Assembly: GCF_900105765.1 (NCBI RefSeq) | Contig: NZ_FNTX01000002.1 | Coordinates: 1,116,001 to 1,180,000, forward strand | DNA length: 64,000 bases | From: Ruania alba | GTDB lineage: Bacteria; Actinomycetota; Actinomycetes; Actinomycetales; Beutenbergiaceae | Reading direction: 5' to 3' | Program-made: the position numbers and the translations under genes | Part shown: one piece after another, positions 1-9,207 of the stretch | Layout: every line of letters starts with the position of its first letter | Numbering within the stretch: the first letter of the stretch is position 1 | Notes under the pieces: model-generated | The model's database searches: none | The model's input: only the letters and a program-made list of their open reading frames with translations | What the model was told of the DNA's origin: nothing

Positions 1-997
1 GCGTTCCGAGCGGTCCGCTGATCACTGTCTGATCTGGTTGGAGGAGGCCCATCAACAGCGGGACGAACTGCCCGAGCGCGAGCGCACGACAGCGGCGGAG
101 GTCCGCGAGACCGGGGGAGTCCGCCGCCGCTGGTGGGTAGAGATCGCGCTGCATCGCATCGCTGGGCAGCAGGCCCGCGTCAACCGCCTGGGTGAGCAAG
201 GCGTCGTCGGTGCAGGTGACCCGGACACATCCGGTCTGGCCGCAGTTGCATGGTGCCGTCGAGCCGGGGACGACCAGGTGTGAGACCACACCGCCACCGG
301 TGGGACCTTCCAGCACGAGGGAATCACCTCGCATCTGGGCGATTCGCACGGATCGCCCGACGAGGATGCTCAACACGTTGCCGTCGTACCCGTCCCACCA
401 GTGCTGGTCCAGCGCCAGAGCCTGGACGTTGGAGTCCACGCGGATCGGCAGGTCGATCCGGGCACGCAGGCCATCCAACAGCCCGGTGTGATCGACGTCC
501 ACCACCTGTTGGGGCCGGGGGCCCGCCCAGAACTCGTCCCAGGGCTTCGATACGCCGATGCCGAGAACGGCGTCGACACCCACGGCGTCGGCCACGTCGC
601 GGACGAGGCCGACGACCTCGCCGATCCTTTCCTGTGACGTGTGTGCCGCCGTCGGCAGCGACCGGTACAGCAGCTGTTCTCCGCGCAAGGTGTAGGCGCC
701 ACAGGATGTGTGCTGGGGGTGCAGATGGGCACCGAGCAGGACCCTGCCTCGCTGCGGTACATCGATCGGGATGGTCGGCCGTCCGGCCGAGCGCCGCGGG
801 CGGGCCTGCGGGATCTCTTCCAGGTCGCCGCGCTCGAGCAACTCGGTCACGAGCTTGGTGATCGTCGTGAAACTCGCGCCAGTCGACGCGGCGAGCTCCT
901 TTCGGCCCAGTGGTCCCTCGGCGAGGAGGGCGCGCACGATCGCCGCGGCCGTCGAGTTGCGCTGACGGACCATCAGTTGCGTCGACGTGCCGGGCAT
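1..997 (-). CDS. ROK-family transcriptional regulator (3' end beyond window)
   Basis: This reading frame is open from an ATG at 997 to the window edge (about 332 codons seen), so its C-terminus is missing. The N-terminus is a winged helix-turn-helix (about residues 12-70, with GRKELAASTGASFTTITKLV). The ROK sugar-kinase-like domain follows, with the zinc signature CNCGQTGC near residue 260. ROK regulators usually repress sugar genes and are released by a sugar or sugar phosphate; the gene diverges from the binding protein/sulfatase/permease operon at 1153, so that operon is the likely target. The start is supported by a TATACT -10 box (1010 to 1005 on the minus strand) ending 7 nt before the ATG, which predicts a leaderless mRNA. 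A sugar kinase is unlikely because the HTH is clear. Confidence 0.9.
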   Translation of the reverse strand, partial: MPGTSTQLMVRQRNSTAAAIVRALLAEGPLGRKELAASTGASFTTITKLVTELLERGDLEEIPQARPRRSAGRPTIPIDVPQRGRVLLGAHLHPQHTSCGAYTLRGEQLLYRSLPTAAHTSQERIGEVVGLVRDVADAVGVDAVLGIGVSKPWDEFWAGPRPQQVVDVDHTGLLDGLRARIDLPIRVDSNVQALALDQHWWDGYDGNVLSILVGRSVRIAQMRGDSLVLEGPTGGGVVSHLVVPGSTAPCNCGQTGCVRVTCTDDALLTQAVDAGLLPSDAMQRDLYPPAAADSPGLADLRRCRALALGQFVPLLMGLLQPDQTVISGPLGT

Positions 998-1065
998 TCG
1001 CACGAGTATACGAGAGCCTTCTCGGTCTGACGGTGGATGCCTGAGCAGGACGGCGGGCTGTTCAC

Positions 1066-1111
1066 GATTAATCACATGCAGTTGACAAATGTGGGCGGAT
1101 GCCGCGAGCAT
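1066..1111 (+). promoter_or_regulatory. Candidate promoter and operator of the first sulfatase/ABC operon
   Basis: A perfect TTGACA (1082-1087) is followed after 18 nt by a weak -10, GAGCAT (1106-1111). The -35 sits inside a dyad CACAT-N11-ATGTG (1073-1077 and 1089-1093), and GATTAATC, a perfect palindrome, lies just upstream at 1066-1073. The position between the ROK gene and the operon fits an operator, but this is inferred from pattern only. Confidence 0.45.
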
Positions 1112-1152
1112 GTCGATCACGCCACCGATCAGACGCATTCGAAGGAGAAGCA

Positions 1153-2448
1153 ATGGATCGCAACGCACGCTGGGACCCGTCACGACGGCAGGCCCTCGGA
1201 CTTGCCGGCCTCGCCGCGCTCTCAGCCTCGGCATGTTCTCGCGGCGGAGGTGCTGCCCCGGAGGCTGACGCAGCATCGTTGCGGTACGCGTGGTGGGGTG
1301 ACGACCTGCGCACTGAGCTCACCGAGGAGGCGATTGCCGCGTTCGAGGCGGAGCACCCCTCGATCGACGTCACAGGCGAGTTTGGTGGCTTCGACGGCTA
1401 CTTCGACAAGCTTGCCACCCAGACGGCCGGCGGTGGCGGGCCCGACGTCTTCATGATGAACGAGTGGAACCTGCGTGAGTACGCCGATCGAGGTTCACTG
1501 GCTGATCTCACCGGCGTCAGCACCGACAACTGGAGCGATGGTGCCGCCGGAGGTGGGCAGGTCGGTGGGCAACTCTTCGGAGCGACCGCAGGTGTCGGCC
1601 TGCAGGCGGTCCTCGTGGACCCGGCGTTCTTCGAGGACGCCGGCGTGGAAGTGCCCGACGATACGACGTGGACCTGGGACGACTTTCGCGAGATCGGTCG
1701 CGCGCTCACCGACGGTTCCGCGGACGGATCGTTCGGCGTGACATATCAGGCCGGCGATCAGATCACCGCGAACTTTTACTGCGCGCAGCACGGCGCCCCG
1801 GTCTTCGACGAGGAGGGCGTCGGCGTCGAGGTGGATCAGGTGCGCGCCTGGTACGACCTGTGGCTGCAGTTGGTGAAGGAGGGGATAGCGCCCTCGGCCT
1901 CGGCAGCTCTTGAGGACGGTTCGGCCGGGATCGAGCAGTCGCTGTTCGCCCAGGGTCAGCTGGGCATGTTGTTCATCCCGACCAACTACCTCACCGTGTT
2001 CGAGGACCTGATGGAGCGGGAGTTGCAGTTGTTGCGGATCCCCACCAGGACCGGCCAGCCGGCTGATCTCGGAATGTGGTTCCGGCCGGCTCAGCTCTAT
2101 TGTGTGGCAGCCACCTCGGAGCGCCAGGAGGAGGCCACTACCCTGGTGGACTTCCTCATCAACAGCACGCAGGCGGGCGAGATCCTCCTCGCCGACCGGG
2201 GGACTCCTCCGAACGGTGCTGTACGCGAGGCCATCGTGGATCTCGTCTCGGGAGCCGACGCCCGGGTGTTCGAGTACATGGATTCGTGTGAGCCCGATCT
2301 GTCCACCCCGCCGCCACCTCCTCCGGCCGGCGCCGGGGCCTATCCCGGCATCTTGGGTCGTCATGGGGAGGACGTGCTCTTCGAACGTGTCACGCCCGAG
2401 GACGGTGCGCAGGCCTTCGTCGACGACCTGACGGCGGAGGTCGCATGA
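1153..2448 (+). CDS. Extracellular sugar-binding lipoprotein (ABC transporter)
   Basis: This 431-aa solute-binding protein captures a sugar outside the membrane and passes it to the permeases at 3805 and 4754. The N-terminus has a twin arginine (R11-R12), a hydrophobic stretch and a lipobox ending at Cys28 (ASAC), so it should be a lipid-anchored protein, possibly Tat-exported. The body shows family-1 binding-protein features such as a GGGPDVFMMNEW-like segment and many aromatic residues. The ATG at 1153 was chosen because an AAGGAG ribosome site lies just upstream; an earlier in-frame codon at 1099 would spoil the signal peptide. The 3' end overlaps the sulfatase start (ATGA). Substrate unknown; the linked sulfatase suggests a sulfated sugar. 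Confidence 0.9.
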   Translation: MDRNARWDPSRRQALGLAGLAALSASACSRGGGAAPEADAASLRYAWWGDDLRTELTEEAIAAFEAEHPSIDVTGEFGGFDGYFDKLATQTAGGGGPDVFMMNEWNLREYADRGSLADLTGVSTDNWSDGAAGGGQVGGQLFGATAGVGLQAVLVDPAFFEDAGVEVPDDTTWTWDDFREIGRALTDGSADGSFGVTYQAGDQITANFYCAQHGAPVFDEEGVGVEVDQVRAWYDLWLQLVKEGIAPSASAALEDGSAGIEQSLFAQGQLGMLFIPTNYLTVFEDLMERELQLLRIPTRTGQPADLGMWFRPAQLYCVAATSERQEEATTLVDFLINSTQAGEILLADRGTPPNGAVREAIVDLVSGADARVFEYMDSCEPDLSTPPPPPPAGAGAYPGILGRHGEDVLFERVTPEDGAQAFVDDLTAEVA

Positions 2449-3737
2449 CCTCGGCCGACCGCCCGAACGTCGTCATCGTTCACTGGCATGATCTTGGCAC
2501 CTACCTCTCGGCCTACGGCTACCAGGTGGACAGTCCGCACACCGAGGCGCTGGCCGGAGAGTCGACCCTCTTCACCCGGTGCTTCAGCGCCAGTCCGCTG
2601 TGCAGCCCTGCGCGAGGCTCGCTCTGGACAGGCCGGTATCCCCACAGCAACGGATTGCAGGGCCTGACCCATCGCGGATGGGAGTTCAACGAGGGCGAGC
2701 AGACCCTTCCGATGTACCTGGCCGACGCTGGTTACCGCACGGCACTGGCGGGTCTTCAGCATGAATCGAGTGACCCGACCAGACTTGGTTTCGACGAACT
2801 TCTCGGCCCGGATCGGGCCTGGGCCGAGGACGTCGGATCAGTGGCTGCGAGCTGGCTCGACGGGCGTGGTCCTGACGCCGATCCCTTCCTCCTCGTCTGC
2901 GGCATGGTCGAGGCGCACCGCGACTGGCCCGAGGACCGTTATCCGCCCACCGTGCCGCCCGAACAGGTGGACGTTCCGGCCTACCTGCCGGACAACGAGC
3001 ACACCCGGCACGATCTGGCGGCCTTCGCCTCAGCCATCCACGTCGCCGACCAAGGTGTCGGGCTCATTCTGGACGCCCTCGCTCGCAATCATCTCGACCA
3101 CAACACGATCGTCATCTTCACCACCGACCACGGTGCACCGTTCCCGGGCGCCAAGAGCACCCTGCATGACCCAGGGGTTCAAGTCGCTCTGATGATCAAG
3201 CTGCCCCCGACATGGCAGGGCGCCGGTCCGCGGACGGAGAACGGGCTGGTCAGCCATATCGACGTGGTTCCGACGATTCTGAACCTGTTGGAGATCCCGG
3301 TGCCTGATCACGTTCAGGGCCAAAGCATCGCCCGGTCTCTCTGTGATGGCGCTCCTCCGGAGCGTCGAGAGGTATTTCTGGAGAAGACCTATCACAGCGA
3401 TTATGACCCGGTGCGCGCCGTGCGAACCGATTCCTACAAGTACATCCGTAGTTTCGAGGACCGTTCCGTGCTCGCCCTTCCGCCCGACCTCGAGTCCTCA
3501 CCGACACGGAAGGGAATGGGGGACGCGCACCTGGGACCCAGGTCCCGCGAGGAACTCTACGACCTGCGGTCCGATCCCCACGAGATCGTCAATATCGTCG
3601 ACGATCCCGAGCACGGTGACGCCGCTCGTCGGCTCAGGGGACGCCTCGAGGAATTCATGATCTCCACCGACGATGCGCTGCTCCGTGGCCCTATACCGCC
3701 GCCGGAGCCGGTCGCTGCCGGTCAGGGATCACGGTGA
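2445..3737 (+). CDS. Type I (formylglycine) sulfatase
   Basis: This 430-aa enzyme is expected to hydrolyse a sulfate ester or sulfamate on a sugar. The maturation signature C-x-P-x-R is present as CSPAR (Cys53 to Arg57), followed by the usual LWTGRYP, so the cysteine should become formylglycine; no FGE maturation gene is in the window. A metal-binding D-H pair is seen in TTDHG. The usual N-terminal Asp-Asp metal pair reads His-Asp here (HWHDLG), a variant met in some sulfatase subfamilies. There is no signal peptide, so it probably acts in the cytoplasm on imported sugar. It overlaps the binding protein by 4 nt, implying translational coupling. Confidence 0.92.
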   Translation: MTSADRPNVVIVHWHDLGTYLSAYGYQVDSPHTEALAGESTLFTRCFSASPLCSPARGSLWTGRYPHSNGLQGLTHRGWEFNEGEQTLPMYLADAGYRTALAGLQHESSDPTRLGFDELLGPDRAWAEDVGSVAASWLDGRGPDADPFLLVCGMVEAHRDWPEDRYPPTVPPEQVDVPAYLPDNEHTRHDLAAFASAIHVADQGVGLILDALARNHLDHNTIVIFTTDHGAPFPGAKSTLHDPGVQVALMIKLPPTWQGAGPRTENGLVSHIDVVPTILNLLEIPVPDHVQGQSIARSLCDGAPPERREVFLEKTYHSDYDPVRAVRTDSYKYIRSFEDRSVLALPPDLESSPTRKGMGDAHLGPRSREELYDLRSDPHEIVNIVDDPEHGDAARRLRGRLEEFMISTDDALLRGPIPPPEPVAAGQGSR

Positions 3738-3804
3738 CTGTGCAGGCGTCATTTGCGCACAGGCCGGATGAGGACGTGCAGATGACGTCGACCGGGGAGT
3801 GTTG

Positions 3805-4761
3805 ATGAGCGCGATTTCTGAGCTGTCCCATCTGAAGCAGAAGGGGCCGGTGACCCCGGAGCAGCGGGCTGCGCGGCGTAAGGAGCAGTCTCATGACAAC
3901 AAGGCGGCGTATCTGTTCTTGTTGCCGTGGCTGGTGGGGTTGTTCCTGTTCACGTTGGGGCCGATCCTGGCGTCGCTGTATTTGTCGTTGACTGATTACA
4001 GCCTGATCCAGGCGCCGAACTTCCTCGGGTTGGACAATTACGAGCGGATGCTCACTGATGGGCGGTTGCATCAGTCGTTGAAGGTCACCCTGATCTATGT
4101 GGGTGTGGGTGTGCCGATGCAGCTCGCGCTGGCTTTGGCGGTGGCGGTGCTGCTGAACAAGGGCATGCGCGGGTTGGCGTTCTACCGGTCGGTGTTCTAT
4201 CTGCCCTCGATGTTGGGCGGTTCGGTCGCGATCGCGTTGTTGTGGCGTCAGATCTTCGGCACGACCGGTCTGGTGAACCAGGTGCTGCAGTTCTTCGGCA
4301 TCGATGCCACGACGGGGTATGTCTCGGACCCGGATTATGCGTTGTGGACGTTGATCTTGTTGAACGTGTGGACCTTCGGTTCACCGATGGTGATCTTCCT
4401 GGCGGGGCTGCGCCAGATCCCGTCGATGTACTACGAGGCGGCGGCGTTGGATGGTGCGGGCCGGCTCTCGCAGTTCGCCCGGGTCACGATGCCGTTGCTG
4501 TCACCGATCATCTTCTTCAACCTGGTGTTGCAGATCATCAACGCGTTCCAGTCCTTCACTCAGGCGTTCGTGGTCTCCAACGGCACCGGGGGACCGTCGG
4601 ACTCGACGTTGTTCTACACGCTGTACCTGTACGAGCAGGGCTTCGCCCGGTTCGACATGGGCTACGCCTCGGCGATGGCCTGGCTGCTGCTGCTGATCAT
4701 CGCCACGTTCACGGCGGTGAACTTCCTCCTCGCGAAGTACTGGGTGTTCTACGATGACTGA
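3805..4761 (+). CDS. Sugar ABC transporter permease (MalF/UgpA type)
   Basis: This protein of about 318 aa has six predicted membrane segments and the cytoplasmic EAA loop (YYEAAALDGAGRLSQFARVTMP) that docks the ATPase. It should form the channel with the permease at 4754. ATG 3805 was chosen because GGGGAG lies 6 nt upstream; a GTG at 3799 is in frame but sits on top of that site. A 67-bp gap separates it from the sulfatase. Codon choice in its first half (many TTG and GGG codons) differs visibly from neighbouring genes, which could reflect separate acquisition of the permease pair. No ATPase gene is nearby, as is common for actinobacterial transporters sharing MsiK. Confidence 0.93.
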   Translation: MSAISELSHLKQKGPVTPEQRAARRKEQSHDNKAAYLFLLPWLVGLFLFTLGPILASLYLSLTDYSLIQAPNFLGLDNYERMLTDGRLHQSLKVTLIYVGVGVPMQLALALAVAVLLNKGMRGLAFYRSVFYLPSMLGGSVAIALLWRQIFGTTGLVNQVLQFFGIDATTGYVSDPDYALWTLILLNVWTFGSPMVIFLAGLRQIPSMYYEAAALDGAGRLSQFARVTMPLLSPIIFFNLVLQIINAFQSFTQAFVVSNGTGGPSDSTLFYTLYLYEQGFARFDMGYASAMAWLLLLIIATFTAVNFLLAKYWVFYDD

Positions 4762-5626
4762 GACGATCGCCGGCGAGATCGCCGCCCCCCGCACCGCGAA
4801 AGACCACGTGCGCAGCATGGGCAAGCATGCAGTGCTGATCGCGGTCAGCCTGCTGATGATCTACCCGCTGCTGTGGATGATCGTCTCCTCGTTGCGACCC
4901 ACCGAGGTCATCTTCCGCACCCCCGGCCTATGGTTGAACGAGCTGTATGTGGAGAACTACTCCGACGGGTGGTTCGCCCTGTCCCAGGCCTTCGACTGGT
5001 ACCTGGTCAACTCCGCGATCGTGGTGAGTGGGGCGATCATCGGGAACCTGATCTCCTGCTCACTGGCCGCCTACGCCTTCGCCCGGCTCAGGTTCCGGCT
5101 GCGCGGCCTGTGGTTCGCGATCATGCTGATGTCGATCATGCTGCCCATCCACGTGATCGTGGTGCCGCAATACATCATGTTCAACGCCTTCGACATGGTG
5201 AACACGTTCCTACCACTGGTCCTGCCGAAGTTCGTGGCCACCGACGCGTTCTTCGTGTTCCTCATGGTCCAGTTCATCCGCGGGGTCCCCCGTGAGCTGG
5301 ACGAGGCCGCCACGATCGACGGCGCCGGTCACCTACGCATCTTCGGACAAGTACTGATCCCGCTGATGATCCCGGCGCTGGCCACCACAGCGATCTTCAC
5401 CTTCATCTGGAACTGGTCAGACTTCTTCACCCCGCTGATCTACCTGACCAGCCCCGACATGTACACCGTGCCGGTGGCACTGCGTTCGTTCCTGGACGCC
5501 ACCTCCGGCTCCAACTGGGGTGCCATGTTCGCGATGTCCATCGTCTCCCTCGTACCCATGTTCCTCGCGTTCCTGTTCGGGCAGAAGTTCCTCGTCAAAG
5601 GCATCGCCACCACCGGCGGGAAATAA
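4754..5626 (+). CDS. Sugar ABC transporter permease (MalG/UgpE type)
   Basis: This 290-aa inner-membrane permease is the second half of the channel. It has six predicted helices and an EAA loop (LDEAATIDGAGHLRIFGQVLIP) about 90 residues from the C-terminus. Its start overlaps the preceding permease by 8 nt, so the two are probably translationally coupled. It is the last gene of the operon; about 100 bp without a gene or clear terminator follow before the convergent membrane-protein gene. Confidence 0.93.
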   Translation: MTETIAGEIAAPRTAKDHVRSMGKHAVLIAVSLLMIYPLLWMIVSSLRPTEVIFRTPGLWLNELYVENYSDGWFALSQAFDWYLVNSAIVVSGAIIGNLISCSLAAYAFARLRFRLRGLWFAIMLMSIMLPIHVIVVPQYIMFNAFDMVNTFLPLVLPKFVATDAFFVFLMVQFIRGVPRELDEAATIDGAGHLRIFGQVLIPLMIPALATTAIFTFIWNWSDFFTPLIYLTSPDMYTVPVALRSFLDATSGSNWGAMFAMSIVSLVPMFLAFLFGQKFLVKGIATTGGK

Positions 5627-5723
5627 ACTCACCCCTGCAAACCCAGCCCCACGTGTGCATCACCCGGCCGAGCGGCGGGAGATCAAGGCCCGGTCAGTAC
5701 CACGGTATTGCCGTCAGCCCCAG

Positions 5724-6200
5724 TCACGGGTGCGGCCATCCCGGTGGCATCGGGCGATGCGGCGTGGGCGTATACCACCCGCGGCCGAGGAACAGCAGGG
5801 TGATCACGAGGGCAGCCCCTGCCATCAGCAGGGCCGGCACTCCCGGTTCCCAGGTGAAGGTCACGACAGCCCCGAGCACCAGGAGCGCACCCTGGGTGAT
5901 GAGGTGCGTGAGAAACCCGATCCGCTTCCGCAGGAGGGTGCCGATCGCGGCTCCTACCCCGGTCAGACAGGCCGCCACCATCAGCCAGCCGACCACCCGG
6001 TGGATGGCAGCGTTCGTGGCTGGAACACCTTCCTGCACCGCGGCATCGGTGGAGTAAATGAGCAGAAAGCCGGCAAGGGCGAGCACGGCCGGTGCACCGA
6101 CCCAGGTGAGCACGCACGCCACAAGCACGGTCACCGGCCGAGGCCGAGTGACGGGCGCTGGTCCCCACGGTGGATGACCAGGATGCTGCGGGTGTGCCAT
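5724..6200 (-). CDS. Small hydrophobic membrane protein, unknown function
   Basis: The protein is 158 aa: a short Pro/His-rich N-terminus (about 25 residues) and four predicted membrane helices. The ATG at 6200 was chosen because a GAGGGGG ribosome site lies just upstream in minus orientation; a longer in-frame extension has no such support and is low-quality Arg/Pro sequence. It resembles the protein at 10314-10937, which also has a Pro-rich head followed by a VTxxxxxTWVG-type first helix, so the two look like distant paralogues. Function is not recognisable. It converges on the upstream permease operon and diverges from the FAD/Fe-S enzyme. Confidence 0.75.
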   Translation of the reverse strand: MAHPQHPGHPPWGPAPVTRPRPVTVLVACVLTWVGAPAVLALAGFLLIYSTDAAVQEGVPATNAAIHRVVGWLMVAACLTGVGAAIGTLLRKRIGFLTHLITQGALLVLGAVVTFTWEPGVPALLMAGAALVITLLFLGRGWYTPTPHRPMPPGWPHP

Positions 6201-6282
6201 GGAGCCCCCTCGCTCGTCGTGGCGCCGAGTGTACGCGGCGGTGCGTGCAAACCACGGCTGCTGCCCGTGCCCCTCGACGACA

Positions 6283-6288
6283 TAGGGT
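6283..6288 (+). promoter_or_regulatory. -10 box of a leaderless promoter
   Basis: TAGGGT ends 7 nt before the ATG at 6296. That spacing places the transcription start on or next to the start codon, and no ribosome site is needed. Confidence 0.5.
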
Positions 6289-6295
6289 GGCCCGT

Positions 6296-9160
6296 ATGCC
6301 GACCCCGTCCGCGACCGCAGACCCTCTCGATCAGGTGCGGGACGCCGTCGCCCCGGACGCCTGGAGCACGGCAGCGGCGGACTTGGCAGGGATGGCGCAC
6401 GACGCCTCCCACTACCTGCTCCGGCCCCGCGCGGTGGCCACACCAGGCACCTTTCCAGAGCTCGTGGCGGCCCTCACCGCCGCCCACCGGGCGGGACAGC
6501 CGGTCACCTTCCGCGCTGGCGGTACCTCCCTCTCCGGGCAGGCCGGCACCGACGGGGTGCTCATCGATGTGCGCCGCCATTTCGACGAGGTGGAGGTGCT
6601 CGACGGCGGCGCCCGGGTGCGATGCGCGCCCGGAGCCGTGCTGCGCCGGGTCAACGCAATCCTCGCCCGCTACGGTCGCAAGCTCGGCCCCGATCCCGCT
6701 AGCGAGATCGCCTGCACCGTGGGCGGGGTGGTCGCGAACAACTCCTCCGGGATGACCAGCGGTATCGCCGCCACGGCGTATCACACCCTCGATTCGATCC
6801 GCTTCGTGCTGCCCACCGGCACCGTGGTGGACACCGGTGCATCGGACGCCGATGGCCGGCTGCGCGACGCCGAACCGGAACTGCACGCCGGGCTGCTCCG
6901 GATCCGGAAGCAGATTCGCTCGACACCGGCGCTGCGGGCAGTGATCGAGCACCAGTTCTCCATGAAGAACACGATGGGCTACGCCCTCAACGCCTTCCTC
7001 GACCATGACGCCCCGGCCGACATCCTCGCGCACCTGATGGTCGGCTCGGAGGGCACCCTCGGCTACATCGCGTCAGTGGTGCTGCGCACCGTGCCCGTAC
7101 CCACCGAGCACGCCACCGCCCTGCTGGTGCTCCCCACCGCCGGGGCTGCCACGGACGCGCTCCCGGATCTCCTCGGTGCCGGCGCCCGCGCCGCCGAGCT
7201 CATGGACGCCGCCGCCCTCCGGGTGGCCCAGCAGCTGCCGGCCGCACCGGCGCAGATGAAGGACCTGCACGTAGCGAACCACGCGGGGTTGCTGATCGAG
7301 TTCCAGACCACCGACCCCGACGAGCTGGCCGCTCAGGTGGCCGCGGCCGGACCGGTGATCGAGCGCCTCGGGATCGCCGCCGAGTTCACCTCCGAGGCCG
7401 CAGCCCGCTCGGCGATGTGGGTGGTGCGGAAGGGCCTGTACGCCGCAGTTGCCGGCGCGCGCCGCCCGGGCACCACGAACCTGCTCGAGGACATCGCCGT
7501 TCCCCCCGCCGCGCTCACCGACACCGTGCACGGGCTCACCCGGCTGTTCGCGCAGTACGGCTACGACGACGCCGTGATCTTCGGCCATGCGCGCGACGCG
7601 AACCTGCACTTCATGATCACGCCGAACCTCGACGACCCGGGCGAGCTTGCCGGCTACGAGGCGTTCACTGACGACATGGTGGACCTGGTGCTCGGCGCCG
7701 ACGGCACCCTCAAGGCCGAGCACGGCACCGGCCGGATCATGTCCGCGTACGTGCGCCGTCAGTACGGGGATGAGCTGTACGCCGCGATGGGCGAGGTGAA
7801 GCGCCTGTGCGACCCGCGCGGCATCCTTGCGCCCGGTGTGCTGCTGGACGACGATCCCCGCGCGCATGTGCGCAACCTCAAGGTGGTGCCTACCGTCAAC
7901 GGCGCCGTGGACCGGTGCGTGGACTGTGGGTTCTGCGAACCGGCCTGTCCGTCCCGGAACACCACCACCACGCCGCGGCGCCGGATCGCGCTGCTGCGAG
8001 AGGCCGACCTGGCCGGGTCGGCCGGCGACACCACCACTCGGGCCGAGATCGAGGCCGCCTATTCCTACGATGCGGTGCAGACCTGTGCCGCCGACTCCCT
8101 GTGTGCCCGCGCGTGCCCGGTCGACATCGACACCGGGGCCGTGATGAAGAGCTTCCGCGCCGAGGAGCACGGGGCCTTCGCGCAGCGTGCCGGGAGTACG
8201 GTGGCCGGCGCGTGGGCGCCGCTCACCTCGGTGCTGCGCACCGGTCTCACGATCGCCGACGGCGTCCCCTCGCCCGTCCTGCGCGGTGTCACCTCCGCAG
8301 CGCGTACGGTGCTCCCGCATGATCTCGTGCCCGCCGTGGGGGAGGATCTGCCCGGTCCGGGGCGCAAGCGCAGTGACCTGGGCGTGCCCGAGACCGGCCC
8401 CACGCCGGTGCCCGATGTGGTGTTCTTCCCTTCCTGCACCGGTGCCCTGTTCGGCCCGGCGGCCGGGGACGTCGGCGCCTCTGCGGCGATGCTCGAGGTG
8501 TGCGCGCGTGCCGGTCTGCGGGTCGAGCTCGTGCAGGGGATCGACGGGCTGTGCTGCGGGACACCGTGGGCGTCGAAGGGATTCACCCAGGGGCAGGACG
8601 CGATGGCCGCGCGGGTGGCCGACGCGGTGCTCGCGGCCACCGACGGCGGCCGGGCACCCGTAGTCTGCGACGCTGCCTCCTGCACGCACGGGATCGCCGA
8701 CCTGGCCACCCATCTGGACCCGGTGCGTGCTGCACTCTGGGACAAGGTCGAGGTGCTGGACGCCGTCACCTACGTCCGCCGCGAGGTACTGCCGCGCCTG
8801 GAGGTGCCCGACGACGCCCGCCTGGATTCCCTGGTGCTGCACCCCACCTGCTCGACCGAGCACCTGGGGACGGGGCCGGACCTGGCGGCCGTGGCAGGTG
8901 CGGCCGCCCGCTCGGTGACGGTGCCGCCGTCATGGGGGTGTTGCGGGTTCGCCGGGGACCGGGGGATGCTGCATCCCGAGCTCACCGCGGGGGCCACGGA
9001 AGCCGAGGCGGCAGAGATCGCCGAGCTGGAGGCCGTAGCGGGGCGATATGACTCCTACGCCTCGTGCAACCGCACCTGCGAGATGGGCATGAGCCGCGCC
9101 ACCGGGCGCGCGTACGAGCACGTGCTCGAGGTGCTGGCCCGCGTCACCCGCCCGGCCTGA
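6296..9160 (+). CDS. FAD-binding and Fe-S-binding oxidoreductase (D-lactate dehydrogenase type)
   Basis: This 954-aa fusion oxidises a 2-hydroxy acid, most likely D-lactate or a relative. The N-terminal half is a PCMH/VAO FAD domain (RAGGTSLSGQ and VANNSSG motifs) followed by an FAD-oxidase C domain. Two 4Fe-4S clusters follow: CVDCGFCEPACP (near residue 541) and CAADSLCARACP (near residue 597). The tail carries two CCG motifs (CCGTPW near 753, CCGFAG near 882), as in GlpC/GlcF subunits. The fusion order matches Dld-type single-chain lactate dehydrogenases. ATG 6296 has a leaderless-type promoter; an upstream in-frame start at 6170 would overlap the divergent gene. The quinone or other electron acceptor cannot be read from sequence. 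Confidence 0.92.
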   Translation: MPTPSATADPLDQVRDAVAPDAWSTAAADLAGMAHDASHYLLRPRAVATPGTFPELVAALTAAHRAGQPVTFRAGGTSLSGQAGTDGVLIDVRRHFDEVEVLDGGARVRCAPGAVLRRVNAILARYGRKLGPDPASEIACTVGGVVANNSSGMTSGIAATAYHTLDSIRFVLPTGTVVDTGASDADGRLRDAEPELHAGLLRIRKQIRSTPALRAVIEHQFSMKNTMGYALNAFLDHDAPADILAHLMVGSEGTLGYIASVVLRTVPVPTEHATALLVLPTAGAATDALPDLLGAGARAAELMDAAALRVAQQLPAAPAQMKDLHVANHAGLLIEFQTTDPDELAAQVAAAGPVIERLGIAAEFTSEAAARSAMWVVRKGLYAAVAGARRPGTTNLLEDIAVPPAALTDTVHGLTRLFAQYGYDDAVIFGHARDANLHFMITPNLDDPGELAGYEAFTDDMVDLVLGADGTLKAEHGTGRIMSAYVRRQYGDELYAAMGEVKRLCDPRGILAPGVLLDDDPRAHVRNLKVVPTVNGAVDRCVDCGFCEPACPSRNTTTTPRRRIALLREADLAGSAGDTTTRAEIEAAYSYDAVQTCAADSLCARACPVDIDTGAVMKSFRAEEHGAFAQRAGSTVAGAWAPLTSVLRTGLTIADGVPSPVLRGVTSAARTVLPHDLVPAVGEDLPGPGRKRSDLGVPETGPTPVPDVVFFPSCTGALFGPAAGDVGASAAMLEVCARAGLRVELVQGIDGLCCGTPWASKGFTQGQDAMAARVADAVLAATDGGRAPVVCDAASCTHGIADLATHLDPVRAALWDKVEVLDAVTYVRREVLPRLEVPDDARLDSLVLHPTCSTEHLGTGPDLAAVAGAAARSVTVPPSWGCCGFAGDRGMLHPELTAGATEAEAAEIAELEAVAGRYDSYASCNRTCEMGMSRATGRAYEHVLEVLARVTRPA

Positions 9161-9165
9161 GAAGC

Positions 9166-9193
9166 GCCGGACCCTCCCCTGCAGGGGTCCGGC
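9166..9193. terminator. Bidirectional terminator hairpin
   Basis: A perfect 9-bp stem, GCCGGACCC (9166-9174) and GGGTCCGGC (9185-9193), lies between two convergent genes. It is followed by a short T run (GTTTT) on the plus strand. Confidence 0.75.
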
Positions 9194-9207
9194 ACCTCGA
9201 GTTTTGC

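Noticed and set aside
1495-2364. 289-codon minus-strand frame opposite the first binding protein
   Set aside because: No ribosome site or family resemblance; the plus-strand lipoprotein explains the region.
7073-8863. 596-codon minus-strand frame opposite the FAD/Fe-S enzyme
   Set aside because: It is the complementary shadow of a gene with unmistakable Fe-S and FAD motifs.
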